This document shows positions 25,551 through 33,845 of a DNA stretch of 64,000 nucleotides, one piece after another (position 1 is the stretch's first letter; each line of letters opens with the position of its first letter). Source of the DNA: Flavobacteriales bacterium UBA952 (lineage in GTDB: Bacteria > Bacteroidota > Bacteroidia > Flavobacteriales_D > Crocinitomicaceae); contig DBCS01000008.1 of assembly GCA_002293185.1 (NCBI GenBank), forward strand, positions 478,322-542,321, given 5' to 3'. The position numbers and the translations under genes were made by a program. The notes beneath the pieces were generated by a model. It was not told the origin of the DNA, did no database searches, and worked only from the letters and a program-made list of their open reading frames with translations.

Positions 25551-26617
25551 GCTTCAAATTTAAAAGCAATTTGCGAAACGCGCCGGGTATTTTGCCCATT
25601 GATTTGCTCTTCCTGAACCAAACTCAGGGCTTTTGGGTCTGCAAAAACTTCGTCTAAGGATTTAATTTTAGCGACTGGAACGTTTAGTTTTAGGAGAGCA
25701 GAAATGATTTGAGTACAAGTTTTCATTGAAATGACACTTGCTAGGTACTTAAAAAGCACTCCTCGGTTTTTAACTCTTTCGATATTCGAGCAAAAACGAG
25801 GGTCTTGAGCGAGTTCACTTAGACCTAGGTAAGCAACAAGTTTGTCGAAATGTTGGTCAGAGCCAATGGCAAAGGTGATTAATTGACCATCTTTTGTTTC
25901 GAAGATTTCGCCATAGGGGGCAATGTTGGGATGTAAACTACCTATGCGTTGAGGTACTTGTTGTGCCATTAAGTAGTTGGCTGCCTGATTGGCTAAACTG
26001 CAAATTGCAGCGTCGTAAAGTGACACACTCACTATCTGACCTTTGCCCTGTTGGCGTTGTAAAAGTGCCAAGAGCAAGCCTTCTTTGAGTTGGTGGGCAG
26101 CTAGTACATCGATGAGCGCAACCGGCATTTTGACTGGGCCGCTTTCGGGTGTGCCGTTCATCGACATAAAACCAGTTTCTGCTTGTAAAATGAGGTCATA
26201 AGCGCTGCGATCGTTATCTGAGCCAAAACCAGTTATTTTTCCGATGAGTAAGCTTGGATTGATTTTCCATAATTCAGCTGGTGTAACTTTTAATTTTTGA
26301 TCATCGCCTTTCTTGAAATTCATTAAAAGGATATCTGCACTTTTGAGGGAGTCCTCAAAAATTTTATATTGATCGGGATTTGTTAAATCCAGCGCAATGG
26401 TTTCTTTTTGGTAATTGACACTTGAGTAATAAGCGCTTTGTTTGGATAAATCACGCTCTTTTTTTAAACGCCAAGTATTGGTTACGTCTCCATGAACAGG
26501 GTGTTCTATTTTGATCACGCGCGCGCCGAGTTCGGCAAAAAAAGTACCCACGGATGGACCGGCAAGTACGGTAGAAAGATCGATTACGGTCAGGTCTTTA
26601 AAATGAAGTTTGCTCAT
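25547..26617 (-). CDS. CoA-transferase family III (CaiB/BaiF)
   Basis: A 356-residue protein of the CaiB/BaiF family, which moves CoA between carboxylic acids. The opening LTVIDLSTVLAGPSVGTFFAELGARVIKIEHP is the family hallmark. The catalytic aspartate region is at about 150-160 (SAYDLILQAETGFMSMNG), and GLLLALLQRQQGKGQIVSVSLYDA follows. It lies inside a four-gene overlapping operon with a mini-RlpA, a GNAT enzyme and TrmH-like protein, which gives no clue about the acid used. Confidence 0.9.
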   Translation of the reverse strand: MSKLHFKDLTVIDLSTVLAGPSVGTFFAELGARVIKIEHPVHGDVTNTWRLKKERDLSKQSAYYSSVNYQKETIALDLTNPDQYKIFEDSLKSADILLMNFKKGDDQKLKVTPAELWKINPSLLIGKITGFGSDNDRSAYDLILQAETGFMSMNGTPESGPVKMPVALIDVLAAHQLKEGLLLALLQRQQGKGQIVSVSLYDAAICSLANQAANYLMAQQVPQRIGSLHPNIAPYGEIFETKDGQLITFAIGSDQHFDKLVAYLGLSELAQDPRFCSNIERVKNRGVLFKYLASVISMKTCTQIISALLKLNVPVAKIKSLDEVFADPKALSLVQEEQINGQNTRRVSQIAFKFEA

Positions 26618-26880
26618 TTGCGAGATATGGTGTCTATAATTTTGAGCTCAACTTGTGCCAAGCCGTCGCGTACAAAATTAAGTTTTTTTGCCGCCGCCCA
26701 ACTCACGTCGATAATCCGGCTATTGGATGCCGCGGTTAGACTGTCTGAAAAGTAGCGCTCGCCTGACGCTGTGCGTCTTCCATTCATGGAGGCCGCGTAA
26801 TAAGATGCTTTTCCCCGTTGATAGATATCGTTAGAGGGGAAGAATAAGCATAAAAACAGTAGTTGAAAAATCCAATTCAT
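26614..26880 (-). CDS. RlpA-like protein with the catalytic core deleted (88 residues)
   Basis: A signal peptide (FQLLFLCLFF) is followed by RGKASYYAASMNGRRTASGERYF and SLTAAS, matching the start of the RlpA double-psi beta barrel. The next residues, SRIIDVSWAAAKKLNFVRDGLAQVEL, match its end. In normal RlpA about 34 residues lie between these blocks, including the catalytic histidine that follows LTAA and the NDRGPF aspartate; both are missing here, in frame. RlpA is a lytic transglycosylase that cleaves peptidoglycan strands lacking stem peptides. This copy can hardly be active. It may be a decaying gene or a binding-only remnant. It leads the operon, with a four-base overlap to the CoA-transferase gene. 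Confidence 0.78.
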   Translation of the reverse strand: MNWIFQLLFLCLFFPSNDIYQRGKASYYAASMNGRRTASGERYFSDSLTAASNSRIIDVSWAAAKKLNFVRDGLAQVELKIIDTISRK

Positions 26881-26932
26881 GGCTTCTTTAAGTTAGGAAA
26901 GATACAACCTTAAGGGTAAAAGCGCCAAATTT

Positions 26933-26966
26933 TTGCAGTGTAAATAGTTTTAAATCCGTAAATTTG
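26933..26966 (+). promoter_or_regulatory. Promoter of the aconitase gene
   Basis: TTG at 26933-26935 and TAAATTTG at 26959-26966, 23 bases apart, match the Bacteroidota consensus. The ATG follows at 26996, giving a leader of about 25 bases. Confidence 0.7.
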
Positions 26967-26995
26967 GAGCGCATTAAAAATCACAATTTCGCACT

Positions 26996-29263
26996 ATGAA
27001 AGTTTTTGACCTCGACATGATCCAACGCGTATATGAGCGCTACCCTGCTCGTATTGCTGCTGCTCGTAAAGTAGTGGGCCGTCCGCTTACTTTATCCGAA
27101 AAAATCCTATACGCACACCTCTGGGATGGAGAAGCAACCGTTGCTGCTGAACGCGGAAAGTCTTACGTCGATTTTGCGCCAGACCGCGTTGCCATGCAAG
27201 ATGCAACTGCCCAAATGGCGCTTTTGCAATTCATGCAAGCAGGCAAAAAGCGCGTTGCAGTTCCTTCAACTGTTCACGCCGATCACCTCATTCAAGCAAA
27301 AGTAGGTGCAAGCAAAGACCTACAAGAATCACTCAACCAAAACAACGAAGTATTCAACTTCTTGTCTTCAATTTCAAATAAATATGGCATTGGCTTTTGG
27401 AAGCCGGGTGCTGGAATTATACACCAAGTAGTATTAGAAAATTATGCGTTCCCTGGCGGCATGATGATCGGTACCGACTCACACACTGTAAACGCAGGTG
27501 GCCTCGGAATGGTGGCCATTGGTGTTGGTGGTGCAGATGCAGTAGATGTGATGGCCGGTATGGCTTGGGAGCTCAAGTTTCCTAAACTAATTGGGGTTAA
27601 ACTTACAGGTAAGCTCAACGGCTGGACCTCCGCTAAAGATGTCATTTTAAAAGTTGCCGATATCTTAACCGTAAAAGGTGGAACAGGCGCTATTGTAGAA
27701 TATTTTGGCGAAGGTGCCATTTCTTTGTCTTGTACGGGCAAAGGTACCATTTGTAATATGGGTGCAGAAATTGGCGCCACTACCTCAACCTTCGGTTACG
27801 ACGATTCTATGCGCCGCTACCTTAATGCAACAGGTCGTGAGGAAGTTGTGAAGGCTGCCGACGCCATTGCAGAGCACCTCACTGGTGACGCCGAAGTGTA
27901 TGCAGAACCAGAAAAATACTTTGATCAACTCATCGAAATCAATCTAAGTGAACTCGAACCGCACGTCAATGGTCCGTTTACCCCAGACCGCGGCACTCCC
28001 GTTTCTAAAATGCGCGCAGAGGCAACAGCAAACGGCTGGCCTTTGCAAGTTGAATGGGGCTTAATTGGGTCATGTACCAACTCATCTTACGAAGATTTAG
28101 CACGTGCAGCTTCTATTGTGAAGCAAGCAGTTGCACATGGCATTAGCCCAAAAGCAGAATTCGGCATCAACCCAGGTTCTGAGCAAGTGCGTTTCACTGC
28201 AGAGCGCGATGGCATTTTAGCTGACTTTGAAAAAATGGGCACAAAGGTTTTCACCAACGCTTGCGGTCCGTGTATCGGCCAATGGGCCCGTGAAGGCGCA
28301 GAAAAACAAGAGAAAAATACCATCGTACATTCATTTAATCGCAACTTTTCTAAGCGAGCTGATGGCAATCCAAATACCCACGCTTTTGTAACTAGTCCAG
28401 AAATGGTTGCTGCATTGGCCATTGCCGGTGACCTCGGTTTTAACCCAATCACCGACACCCTCACCAATGACAAAGGAGAGCAAGTTAAACTTACTGCTCC
28501 TGTTGGCGACGAATTGCCAACGCGAGGTTTTGCAGTTGAAGATAACGGTTATCAAGCACCTGCAGAAGACGGTAGTCATGTTGAAATCGCCGTAGCTCCA
28601 GATTCTCAGCGTTTGCAACTTTTAGAAAACTTCCCGATTTGGGATGGTCAAAACATTCTAGGTGCGCGTTTGCTCATTAAAGCAAAAGGTAAGTGTACAA
28701 CAGACCATATTTCTATGGCGGGCCCATGGTTGCGCTACCGTGGTCACCTAGACAACATCTCTAACAACATGCTCATCGGTGCCGAAAACGCTTTCAATGG
28801 CGAAGCCAATAAAGTGAAGAACCAATTAACTGGTGAATACGGAGAGGTGCCTGCAGTTCAACGTGCATACAAGGCAGCCGGCGTTCCTTCCATTGTAGTG
28901 GGAGATCACAACTACGGAGAAGGCTCTTCTCGCGAGCATGCGGCTATGGAACCGCGTCACCTTGGTGTGTGTGCAGTGCTTGTCAAATCTTTTGCGCGTA
29001 TCCACGAAACCAACCTCAAAAAACAAGGAATGCTCGGTCTTACCTTTGCCAACGAGGCAGACTACGAAAAAATCCAAGAAGACGACACCTTCGACTTCAT
29101 CGATTTGCAAGATTTCGCCCCTGAAAAACAATTGACCTTACTGATCAAGCACAGCAATGGTTCGTCAGCGCAAATTATGGTCAATCATACCTACAACGCC
29201 TCTCAAATCGAATGGTTTAAGGCTGGATCTGCTTTAAATCTGATCAAGTTAATGGAGTCTTAA
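26996..29263 (+). CDS. acn: Aconitate hydratase
   Basis: Interconverts citrate and isocitrate in the TCA cycle using a [4Fe-4S] cluster. At 755 residues it is of the mitochondrial-like type. The cluster cysteines are in GSCTNSSYED and NACGPCIGQW. The substrate-site segments GTDSHTVNAGGLGM, VGDHNYGEGSSREHAAMEPRHLG and FARIHETNLKKQGML are complete. It has its own promoter and is followed by a small outer-membrane protein gene after nine bases. Confidence 0.97.
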   Translation: MKVFDLDMIQRVYERYPARIAAARKVVGRPLTLSEKILYAHLWDGEATVAAERGKSYVDFAPDRVAMQDATAQMALLQFMQAGKKRVAVPSTVHADHLIQAKVGASKDLQESLNQNNEVFNFLSSISNKYGIGFWKPGAGIIHQVVLENYAFPGGMMIGTDSHTVNAGGLGMVAIGVGGADAVDVMAGMAWELKFPKLIGVKLTGKLNGWTSAKDVILKVADILTVKGGTGAIVEYFGEGAISLSCTGKGTICNMGAEIGATTSTFGYDDSMRRYLNATGREEVVKAADAIAEHLTGDAEVYAEPEKYFDQLIEINLSELEPHVNGPFTPDRGTPVSKMRAEATANGWPLQVEWGLIGSCTNSSYEDLARAASIVKQAVAHGISPKAEFGINPGSEQVRFTAERDGILADFEKMGTKVFTNACGPCIGQWAREGAEKQEKNTIVHSFNRNFSKRADGNPNTHAFVTSPEMVAALAIAGDLGFNPITDTLTNDKGEQVKLTAPVGDELPTRGFAVEDNGYQAPAEDGSHVEIAVAPDSQRLQLLENFPIWDGQNILGARLLIKAKGKCTTDHISMAGPWLRYRGHLDNISNNMLIGAENAFNGEANKVKNQLTGEYGEVPAVQRAYKAAGVPSIVVGDHNYGEGSSREHAAMEPRHLGVCAVLVKSFARIHETNLKKQGMLGLTFANEADYEKIQEDDTFDFIDLQDFAPEKQLTLLIKHSNGSSAQIMVNHTYNASQIEWFKAGSALNLIKLMES

Positions 29264-29272
29264 TTGAAGAAC

Positions 29273-29893
29273 ATGAAATTTACTTTTGCACTTCTTTTGA
29301 GCTTGTTCTGTTTTTCAGGGCAAGCTCAAGGTGTTTTTAGGGGTAATGTTTTATTGAATGCCTACGCAGGTTACCCCAATTTCATGCGCTTTAATATGAA
29401 TTTTTCAGAAAATATTCCTGAAGGTACCGTTGCCCAATATGTGGGTCTTGCGCCCTCTGGTTTACGCCTTATGTATATGGTTTCCGATGATGTGAGTGTA
29501 GGTGTTGATCTCATGTACGGAATGGCAAGCGTGCGGTATGACCGTATTGATACGCTTTTCTTTGACGGGCAATGGAACTATTTGACCAATTCTTATTTTA
29601 TTCAAAAGCAACGCTTTAGACCGCAGTTTCGCATCGACATGCATTTGGGTGCGCAAGACCCTAATTTGGATCAGTACATAGGCCTCGCCGTTGGCGGGAA
29701 CATGCGCACAAGAAAAGTTTATCAGAATGAAGTCTTAGTAGATAGCACTCCTAACGATATCGATTTAGTCATTCCTGCATCTTTTAGAGCGTGCTACGGA
29801 TTTCGCTATTTTATAGACTACAACTTTTCTGTTGGAGGAGAGGTTGGGCTTGGCGGTCCGCTATTGCAATTTGCTTTTACTTATAGATTGTAG
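29273..29893 (+). CDS. Small outer-membrane beta-barrel-like protein
   Basis: A 206-residue exported protein. The ATG at 29273 gives a signal peptide, MKFTFALLLSLFCFSGQAQG; an in-frame TTG at 29264 adds only three residues. The mature part alternates polar and hydrophobic residues in strands (LRLMYMVSDDVSVGVDLMYGMASV, then DYNFSVGGEVGLGGPLLQFAFTYRL), typical of an eight-strand barrel, and ends with a terminal aromatic/arginine strand. Its function is unknown. The gene is probably read through from the aconitase promoter and ends at the terminator at 29924. Confidence 0.75.
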   Translation: MKFTFALLLSLFCFSGQAQGVFRGNVLLNAYAGYPNFMRFNMNFSENIPEGTVAQYVGLAPSGLRLMYMVSDDVSVGVDLMYGMASVRYDRIDTLFFDGQWNYLTNSYFIQKQRFRPQFRIDMHLGAQDPNLDQYIGLAVGGNMRTRKVYQNEVLVDSTPNDIDLVIPASFRACYGFRYFIDYNFSVGGEVGLGGPLLQFAFTYRL

Positions 29894-29923
29894 CTTGAAA
29901 TGAAAGCAGCATCTTGATCAAAC

Positions 29924-29955
29924 AAAAAAGGCGAGCCAATGGGCTCGCCTTTTTT
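29924..29955. terminator. Bidirectional terminator between the barrel gene and ahcY
   Basis: A 14-bp stem (AAAAAAGGCGAGCC with GGCTCGCCTTTTTT, loop AATG) ends both convergent genes. The GC core is the same as that of the terminator at 11554-11579. Confidence 0.9.
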
Positions 29956-29970
29956 GTGATTTGGTATTTT

Positions 29971-31281
29971 TTAGTAACGGTAATGTTCTGGTTTGAACGG
30001 ACCTTGAACAGCCACGCCAATGTAGTCGGCTTGGTCTGTAGAAAGGGTTTCGAGTTCTACACCAATTTTGGCCAAATGCAAACGCGCTACTTTTTCGTCG
30101 AGGTGCTTTGGAAGCGTATAGACATCGTTGTCGTAGTTAGCGCTGTTTTTCCAGAGTTCGAGTTGAGCGAGCGTTTGATTAGTAAAGCTATTAGACATCA
30201 CAAAAGAGGGGTGACCAGTTGCACAACCAAGGTTGACCAAACGACCTTCGGCGAGAACAATGATGTCATTGCCATTTACGTTGTAGAGATCAACTTGTGG
30301 TTTGATCTCCATTTTGCTTGATCCGTGGTTGCTATTGAGCCAAGCCATATCGATTTCGTTGTCGAAGTGTCCGATATTACAAACAATAGATTTGTCTTTC
30401 ATGGCTTCGAAATGACGCCCTACTACAATACTCTTGTTGCCGGTTGCCGTCACGATGATGTCCGCTAAGCCGATTACTTTGTCTAGGGGTTTTACTTCGA
30501 AACCGTCCATAGCGGCCTGTAGTGCACAAATTGGGTCAATTTCTGTGACAATCACACGTGCGCCTGCTCCTTGTAAAGATGCAGCTGAGCCCTTACCGAC
30601 ATCGCCATAACCACAAACAACCGCAACTTTACCCGCCATCATGACGTCTGTTGCGCGGCGAATTGCGTCTACAAGAGATTCTTTACAGCCGTATTTGTTG
30701 TCGAATTTTGATTTGGTAACAGAGTCATTGACGTTAATTGCAGGCATAACGAGTGTGCCATTTTTCTTGCGCTCGTAAAGTCTGTGGACACCTGTGGTGG
30801 TTTCTTCGGACAAACCTTTGATATCTTTGGTGAGTTCAGGGAAACGATCGAAGACCATGTTGGTGAGGTCACCGCCGTCGTCGAGAATCATGTTGAGTGC
30901 TTTTCCATCTTCGAAAGCAAAAAGGGTCTGCTCGATACACCAATCGAATTCTTCTTCGTTCATGCCTTTCCAAGCGTAAACTGGAATACCAGCTGCTGCA
31001 ATTGCTGCTGCGGCGTGGTCTTGGGTAGAGAAAATGTTGCAAGAAGACCAAGTGACCTCTGCGCCGAGCTCCACGAGTGTTTCGATTAAAACGGCAGTTT
31101 GGATGGTCATGTGTAAGCAACCCGCAATGCGTGCGCCTGCCAAAGGCTTAATAGCGCCGTATTCTTCGCGCAGAGCCATTAGACCCGGCATTTCGGCTTC
31201 GGCCAATTTAATTTCTTTACGACCCCAGTCTGCAAGACTGATGTCTTTCACTTTAGAAGTGAGTTTTTCTGTTTGATTCAT
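29971..31281 (-). CDS. ahcY: Adenosylhomocysteinase (SAH hydrolase)
   Basis: Hydrolyses S-adenosylhomocysteine to adenosine and homocysteine and so relieves product inhibition of methyltransferases. At 436 residues with full motifs: AGCLHMTIQTAVLIETL, SCNIFSTQDHAAAA, the NAD-binding VCGYGDVGKGSAASLQGAGARV, and the C-terminal GPFKPEHYRY, where the terminal lysine and tyrosine contact NAD from the partner subunit. I chose the ATG at 31281; a TTG five codons upstream is in frame but sits close to the promoter. Confidence 0.97.
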   Translation of the reverse strand: MNQTEKLTSKVKDISLADWGRKEIKLAEAEMPGLMALREEYGAIKPLAGARIAGCLHMTIQTAVLIETLVELGAEVTWSSCNIFSTQDHAAAAIAAAGIPVYAWKGMNEEEFDWCIEQTLFAFEDGKALNMILDDGGDLTNMVFDRFPELTKDIKGLSEETTTGVHRLYERKKNGTLVMPAINVNDSVTKSKFDNKYGCKESLVDAIRRATDVMMAGKVAVVCGYGDVGKGSAASLQGAGARVIVTEIDPICALQAAMDGFEVKPLDKVIGLADIIVTATGNKSIVVGRHFEAMKDKSIVCNIGHFDNEIDMAWLNSNHGSSKMEIKPQVDLYNVNGNDIIVLAEGRLVNLGCATGHPSFVMSNSFTNQTLAQLELWKNSANYDNDVYTLPKHLDEKVARLHLAKIGVELETLSTDQADYIGVAVQGPFKPEHYRY

Positions 31282-31304
31282 AGATGATTTCTTCAAATAA
31301 GTTG

Positions 31305-31335
31305 CAAATGTACGTTGATTCTAATTGAATATCAA
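31305..31335 (-). promoter_or_regulatory. Promoter of ahcY
   Basis: On the minus strand TTG (31335-31333) and TACATTTG (31312-31305) are 20 bases apart, a good match. It lies just before the ahcY start and directly after hemH ends, so the two genes are separately expressed. Confidence 0.7.
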
Positions 31336-31338
31336 GAA

Positions 31339-32364
31339 TTAAGAAAGCTCTTTTTGAATGAGTTGCTTGAGGCCCTGAACAAATAGGGGGTGGGTGTTGG
31401 AGCTTGGTACGAGTTGTACTTTTTCTCCGCCAAATTCTTCGAAGATTTCTTGGTATTCGTCGCCGATTTCAATGAGGGTTTCTAGGCAATCTGCTACGAA
31501 AGCTGGACTAAAAACAAGCAGGTTTTTGGCTCCCTTTTTACCCCAATCTTCCACTACCTTATCAGAGAACGGCGTGAGCCATTTTTTATCGAGGCGCGAT
31601 TGAAAACAAACCGTGTAGTTGCTTTCCTTTAAACCCAGACGTTCGGCAATGAGTCGGGTGGTAGCGTAGCAGGTGGCTTTGTAGCAAAATTTGTTGCGGT
31701 CGTTGATTTCAAGCTCGCAAGGTTGGTCTTGGCAAAGGTCTGATCCTTCGTAGACTTTATCGACTTGGCGCTCCGGGAGGCCGTGATAAGAAAATAGAAT
31801 GTGGTCGTAGTTTGTGAAATCAAATTTTTTGGCGTTGTCAACCACAGAATCGATGTAGCCGTTGTTGTCGTAAAATTGACTAATGACTTTAATTTCTGGT
31901 ATAACCCACCATTTGCGAATGATGTTCATCGCTTTTTCAATGGCTGAACCAGAAGACGCCGATGCAAATTGCGGAAAAAGCGGTAGAATCACGATGCGGT
32001 CGTAGTTAGCCAAACGCATGCGCTCCAGAACAACATCGAGCGAAGGATTTTTGTAGCGCATGGCCAATTCAAAGGTTACGTTTTCACCCTCAAATTGTGC
32101 TTGTAGTTGTTCTTTCAATTGCCGACTGTGCGTAAGCAGAGGAGATTCACCATTGCCTAGCGTCCAGAGTTCTTTGTAAACTTTAGCAGATTTTGGTGCT
32201 CTAAAAGGCACAATAACGCCATTAACGAGGATCTTTCGCAAGAGATAAGGAAGATCAATAACTCTAGGGTCATTGAGAAATTCAGAGAGGTAGCTGCGCA
32301 CATCAGAAACGCTTGGAGAATCTGGGGTGCCGAGCTGAATAAGGAGAACGCCGGTTTTTTTCAT
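31339..32364 (-). CDS. hemH: Ferrochelatase
   Basis: Inserts Fe2+ into protoporphyrin IX, the last haem step. The 341-residue length is typical. The N-terminal GVLLIQLGTPDSPSVSDVRSYL and the active-site FSYHGLPERQVDK (catalytic histidine) are clear, and the late segment VFSPAFVADCLETLIEI contains the conserved glutamates. The cysteines in DLCQDQPCELEINDRNKFCYKATCYA could hold the [2Fe-2S] cluster found in some ferrochelatases, but this is an inference. The gene is divergent from the LuxE-like gene. Confidence 0.95.
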   Translation of the reverse strand: MKKTGVLLIQLGTPDSPSVSDVRSYLSEFLNDPRVIDLPYLLRKILVNGVIVPFRAPKSAKVYKELWTLGNGESPLLTHSRQLKEQLQAQFEGENVTFELAMRYKNPSLDVVLERMRLANYDRIVILPLFPQFASASSGSAIEKAMNIIRKWWVIPEIKVISQFYDNNGYIDSVVDNAKKFDFTNYDHILFSYHGLPERQVDKVYEGSDLCQDQPCELEINDRNKFCYKATCYATTRLIAERLGLKESNYTVCFQSRLDKKWLTPFSDKVVEDWGKKGAKNLLVFSPAFVADCLETLIEIGDEYQEIFEEFGGEKVQLVPSSNTHPLFVQGLKQLIQKELS

Positions 32365-32440
32365 ATTAATTGGTCCAACAACTTGGAAATTTCTTTGTTC
32401 AAAATTACCGATTTATTCGCCGTAGCAACCCTCGAAAAGC

Positions 32441-32448
32441 TAACTTTG
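32441..32448 (+). promoter_or_regulatory. -7 element before the LuxE-like gene
   Basis: TAACTTTG lies five bases before the GTG start at 32453. If active, the transcript would begin at or very near the start codon. Confidence 0.5.
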
Positions 32449-32452
32449 TATC

Positions 32453-33418
32453 GTGGATCCATTTTTATTTCTCGAGCAAATCAATGCAAGTAATTTTGAA
32501 GCGGAAGCTTTGGCCACCTTTGAACGCCAATATAATAGTGTTTCGGTTTACCGTCAATATACAGACTTACTTGGCATACAACATCCGCAAAGCCTAGCTG
32601 AAATTCCGTTTTTACCCATCGATTTTTTCAAGAATCAGAAGGTAGCGCTGCACAATACACCAGTCATAAAAACTTTTCAATCCAGCGGTACAACACAGCA
32701 AAATAGAAGCCAGCACCACCTTACTGACCTGCGCTGGTACGATGCCGCATTGACCTTGGGGTTTGAGCGCGTTTTTGGTCAAGTAAGTGATTATGTATTT
32801 ATTGCTTTATTGCCATCTTATTTAGAAAATGGAGATTCCAGTCTTATTTATATGGTAGATCAGCTCATTCAAAAGAGCAATTCACCGCTTTCTGGCTATT
32901 ATTTGGGTCAAGTACAAGAAGTAGCGTTCATTTATGAACAAGCACTGGCATTGGGCAAAAAACCATTTGTATTTGGCGTCTCCTATGCCTTACTCGACCT
33001 AATGGAAGCGGGAAGTAAACTTCCTCAAGCATTCATTTTAGAGACCGGCGGCATGAAAGGACGTCGCCAAGAACTTACCAAGATAGCACTTCATCAACTG
33101 CTCAAAGACGGTTTTGGTGTGGCGCAAATTCTTTCCGAATATGGCATGACTGAATTGCTTTCACAGGCTTATTGCACTTTTAAGCAAAACTTTCAATGCC
33201 CGCCCTGGATGCAAATTCGAATTCGCGATGCCTATGATCCGTTCACAGAAGTACCTTTTGGTCAAAAAGGAGGAATCAACGTGATTGATTTGGCTAATCA
33301 AAATAGTTGTGCGTTTATTCAGACCGATGACCTCGGGAGGTTGGTGCCCGATGGTTTTTTGCTGGAAGGACGCATGACGGCTGCCGATATCCGAGGTTGT
33401 AACTTACTACTTGACTGA
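32453..33418 (+). CDS. LuxE/acyl-protein synthetase-like protein
   Basis: A 321-residue cytoplasmic protein of the acyl-adenylating superfamily in the LuxE-like branch. The start is GTG at 32453, immediately after a promoter element. The ATP-binding motif is TFQSSGTTQQNRSQHHL (SSGTT, about residue 77), and later motifs are FILETGGMKGRRQE, LSEYGMTELLSQAY and TDDLGRLVPDG, as in adenylating enzymes. LuxE makes an acyl-AMP then an acyl-protein for fatty acid reduction. Neither LuxC nor LuxD is nearby, so an acyl or aryl acid substrate is all that can be inferred. Confidence 0.8.
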   Translation: MDPFLFLEQINASNFEAEALATFERQYNSVSVYRQYTDLLGIQHPQSLAEIPFLPIDFFKNQKVALHNTPVIKTFQSSGTTQQNRSQHHLTDLRWYDAALTLGFERVFGQVSDYVFIALLPSYLENGDSSLIYMVDQLIQKSNSPLSGYYLGQVQEVAFIYEQALALGKKPFVFGVSYALLDLMEAGSKLPQAFILETGGMKGRRQELTKIALHQLLKDGFGVAQILSEYGMTELLSQAYCTFKQNFQCPPWMQIRIRDAYDPFTEVPFGQKGGINVIDLANQNSCAFIQTDDLGRLVPDGFLLEGRMTAADIRGCNLLLD

Positions 33419-33443
33419 AACCCGAGAAAACTTACTAAATTTG
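33411..33443 (+). promoter_or_regulatory. Promoter of the TSUP gene, inside the end of the previous gene
   Basis: TTG (33411-33413) and TAAATTTG (33436-33443) are 22 bases apart. The TTG is in frame with the next gene and can be mistaken for its start; the ATG at 33450 is the better choice. Confidence 0.62.
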
Positions 33444-33449
33444 TTAGAG

Positions 33450-33845
33450 ATGTCCATACAAACCATTCTTTTACTCACCGTTATAGGCTTAGCTGCTGGC
33501 ATACTCAGTGGTATGGTTGGAATTGGCGGTGGTGTTGTGCTCGTGCCTGCTCTTGTTTTTTTATTAGGCTTGAACCAACATCAAGCACAAGGAACTTCTC
33601 TATTCGTTTTGTCTTTACCTGTTCTTGTATTAGCCGTATTTAATTATTGGAAAACGGGCAACGTCAATTGGCGTTTTGGATTGGTTATTGCCAGTACGTT
33701 TGTGATTGGCGCCCTGCTAGGTTCCAAACTCACCTTACGCCTTCCCGAAGCCTGGGTAAAATTAATTTTTGGTCTACTTATGGCCTATGTTTCTATTCAA
33801 TTGATACTCGCCGGCTACCACGGAATCAAACAAGATGAACTCTAA
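33450..33845 (+). CDS. Half-size TSUP (TauE/SafE) family membrane protein
   Basis: A 131-residue inner-membrane protein with four hydrophobic segments. The first carries GLAAGILSGMVGIGGGVVLVPAL, the TSUP family signature (G.G..GGG...VP). Ordinary TauE/SafE proteins have two such halves in about 250 residues, while this one has a single half, so it would have to form a dimer to make a transporter. Substrates in the family are sulfite, sulfoacetate and related anions. It overlaps the next gene by eleven bases. Confidence 0.82.
   Translation: MSIQTILLLTVIGLAAGILSGMVGIGGGVVLVPALVFLLGLNQHQAQGTSLFVLSLPVLVLAVFNYWKTGNVNWRFGLVIASTFVIGALLGSKLTLRLPEAWVKLIFGLLMAYVSIQLILAGYHGIKQDEL

Noticed and set aside
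31281..31296. TTG start five codons before ahcY
   Set aside because: It lies directly after the promoter element, and the ATG at 31281 fits the family N-terminus.
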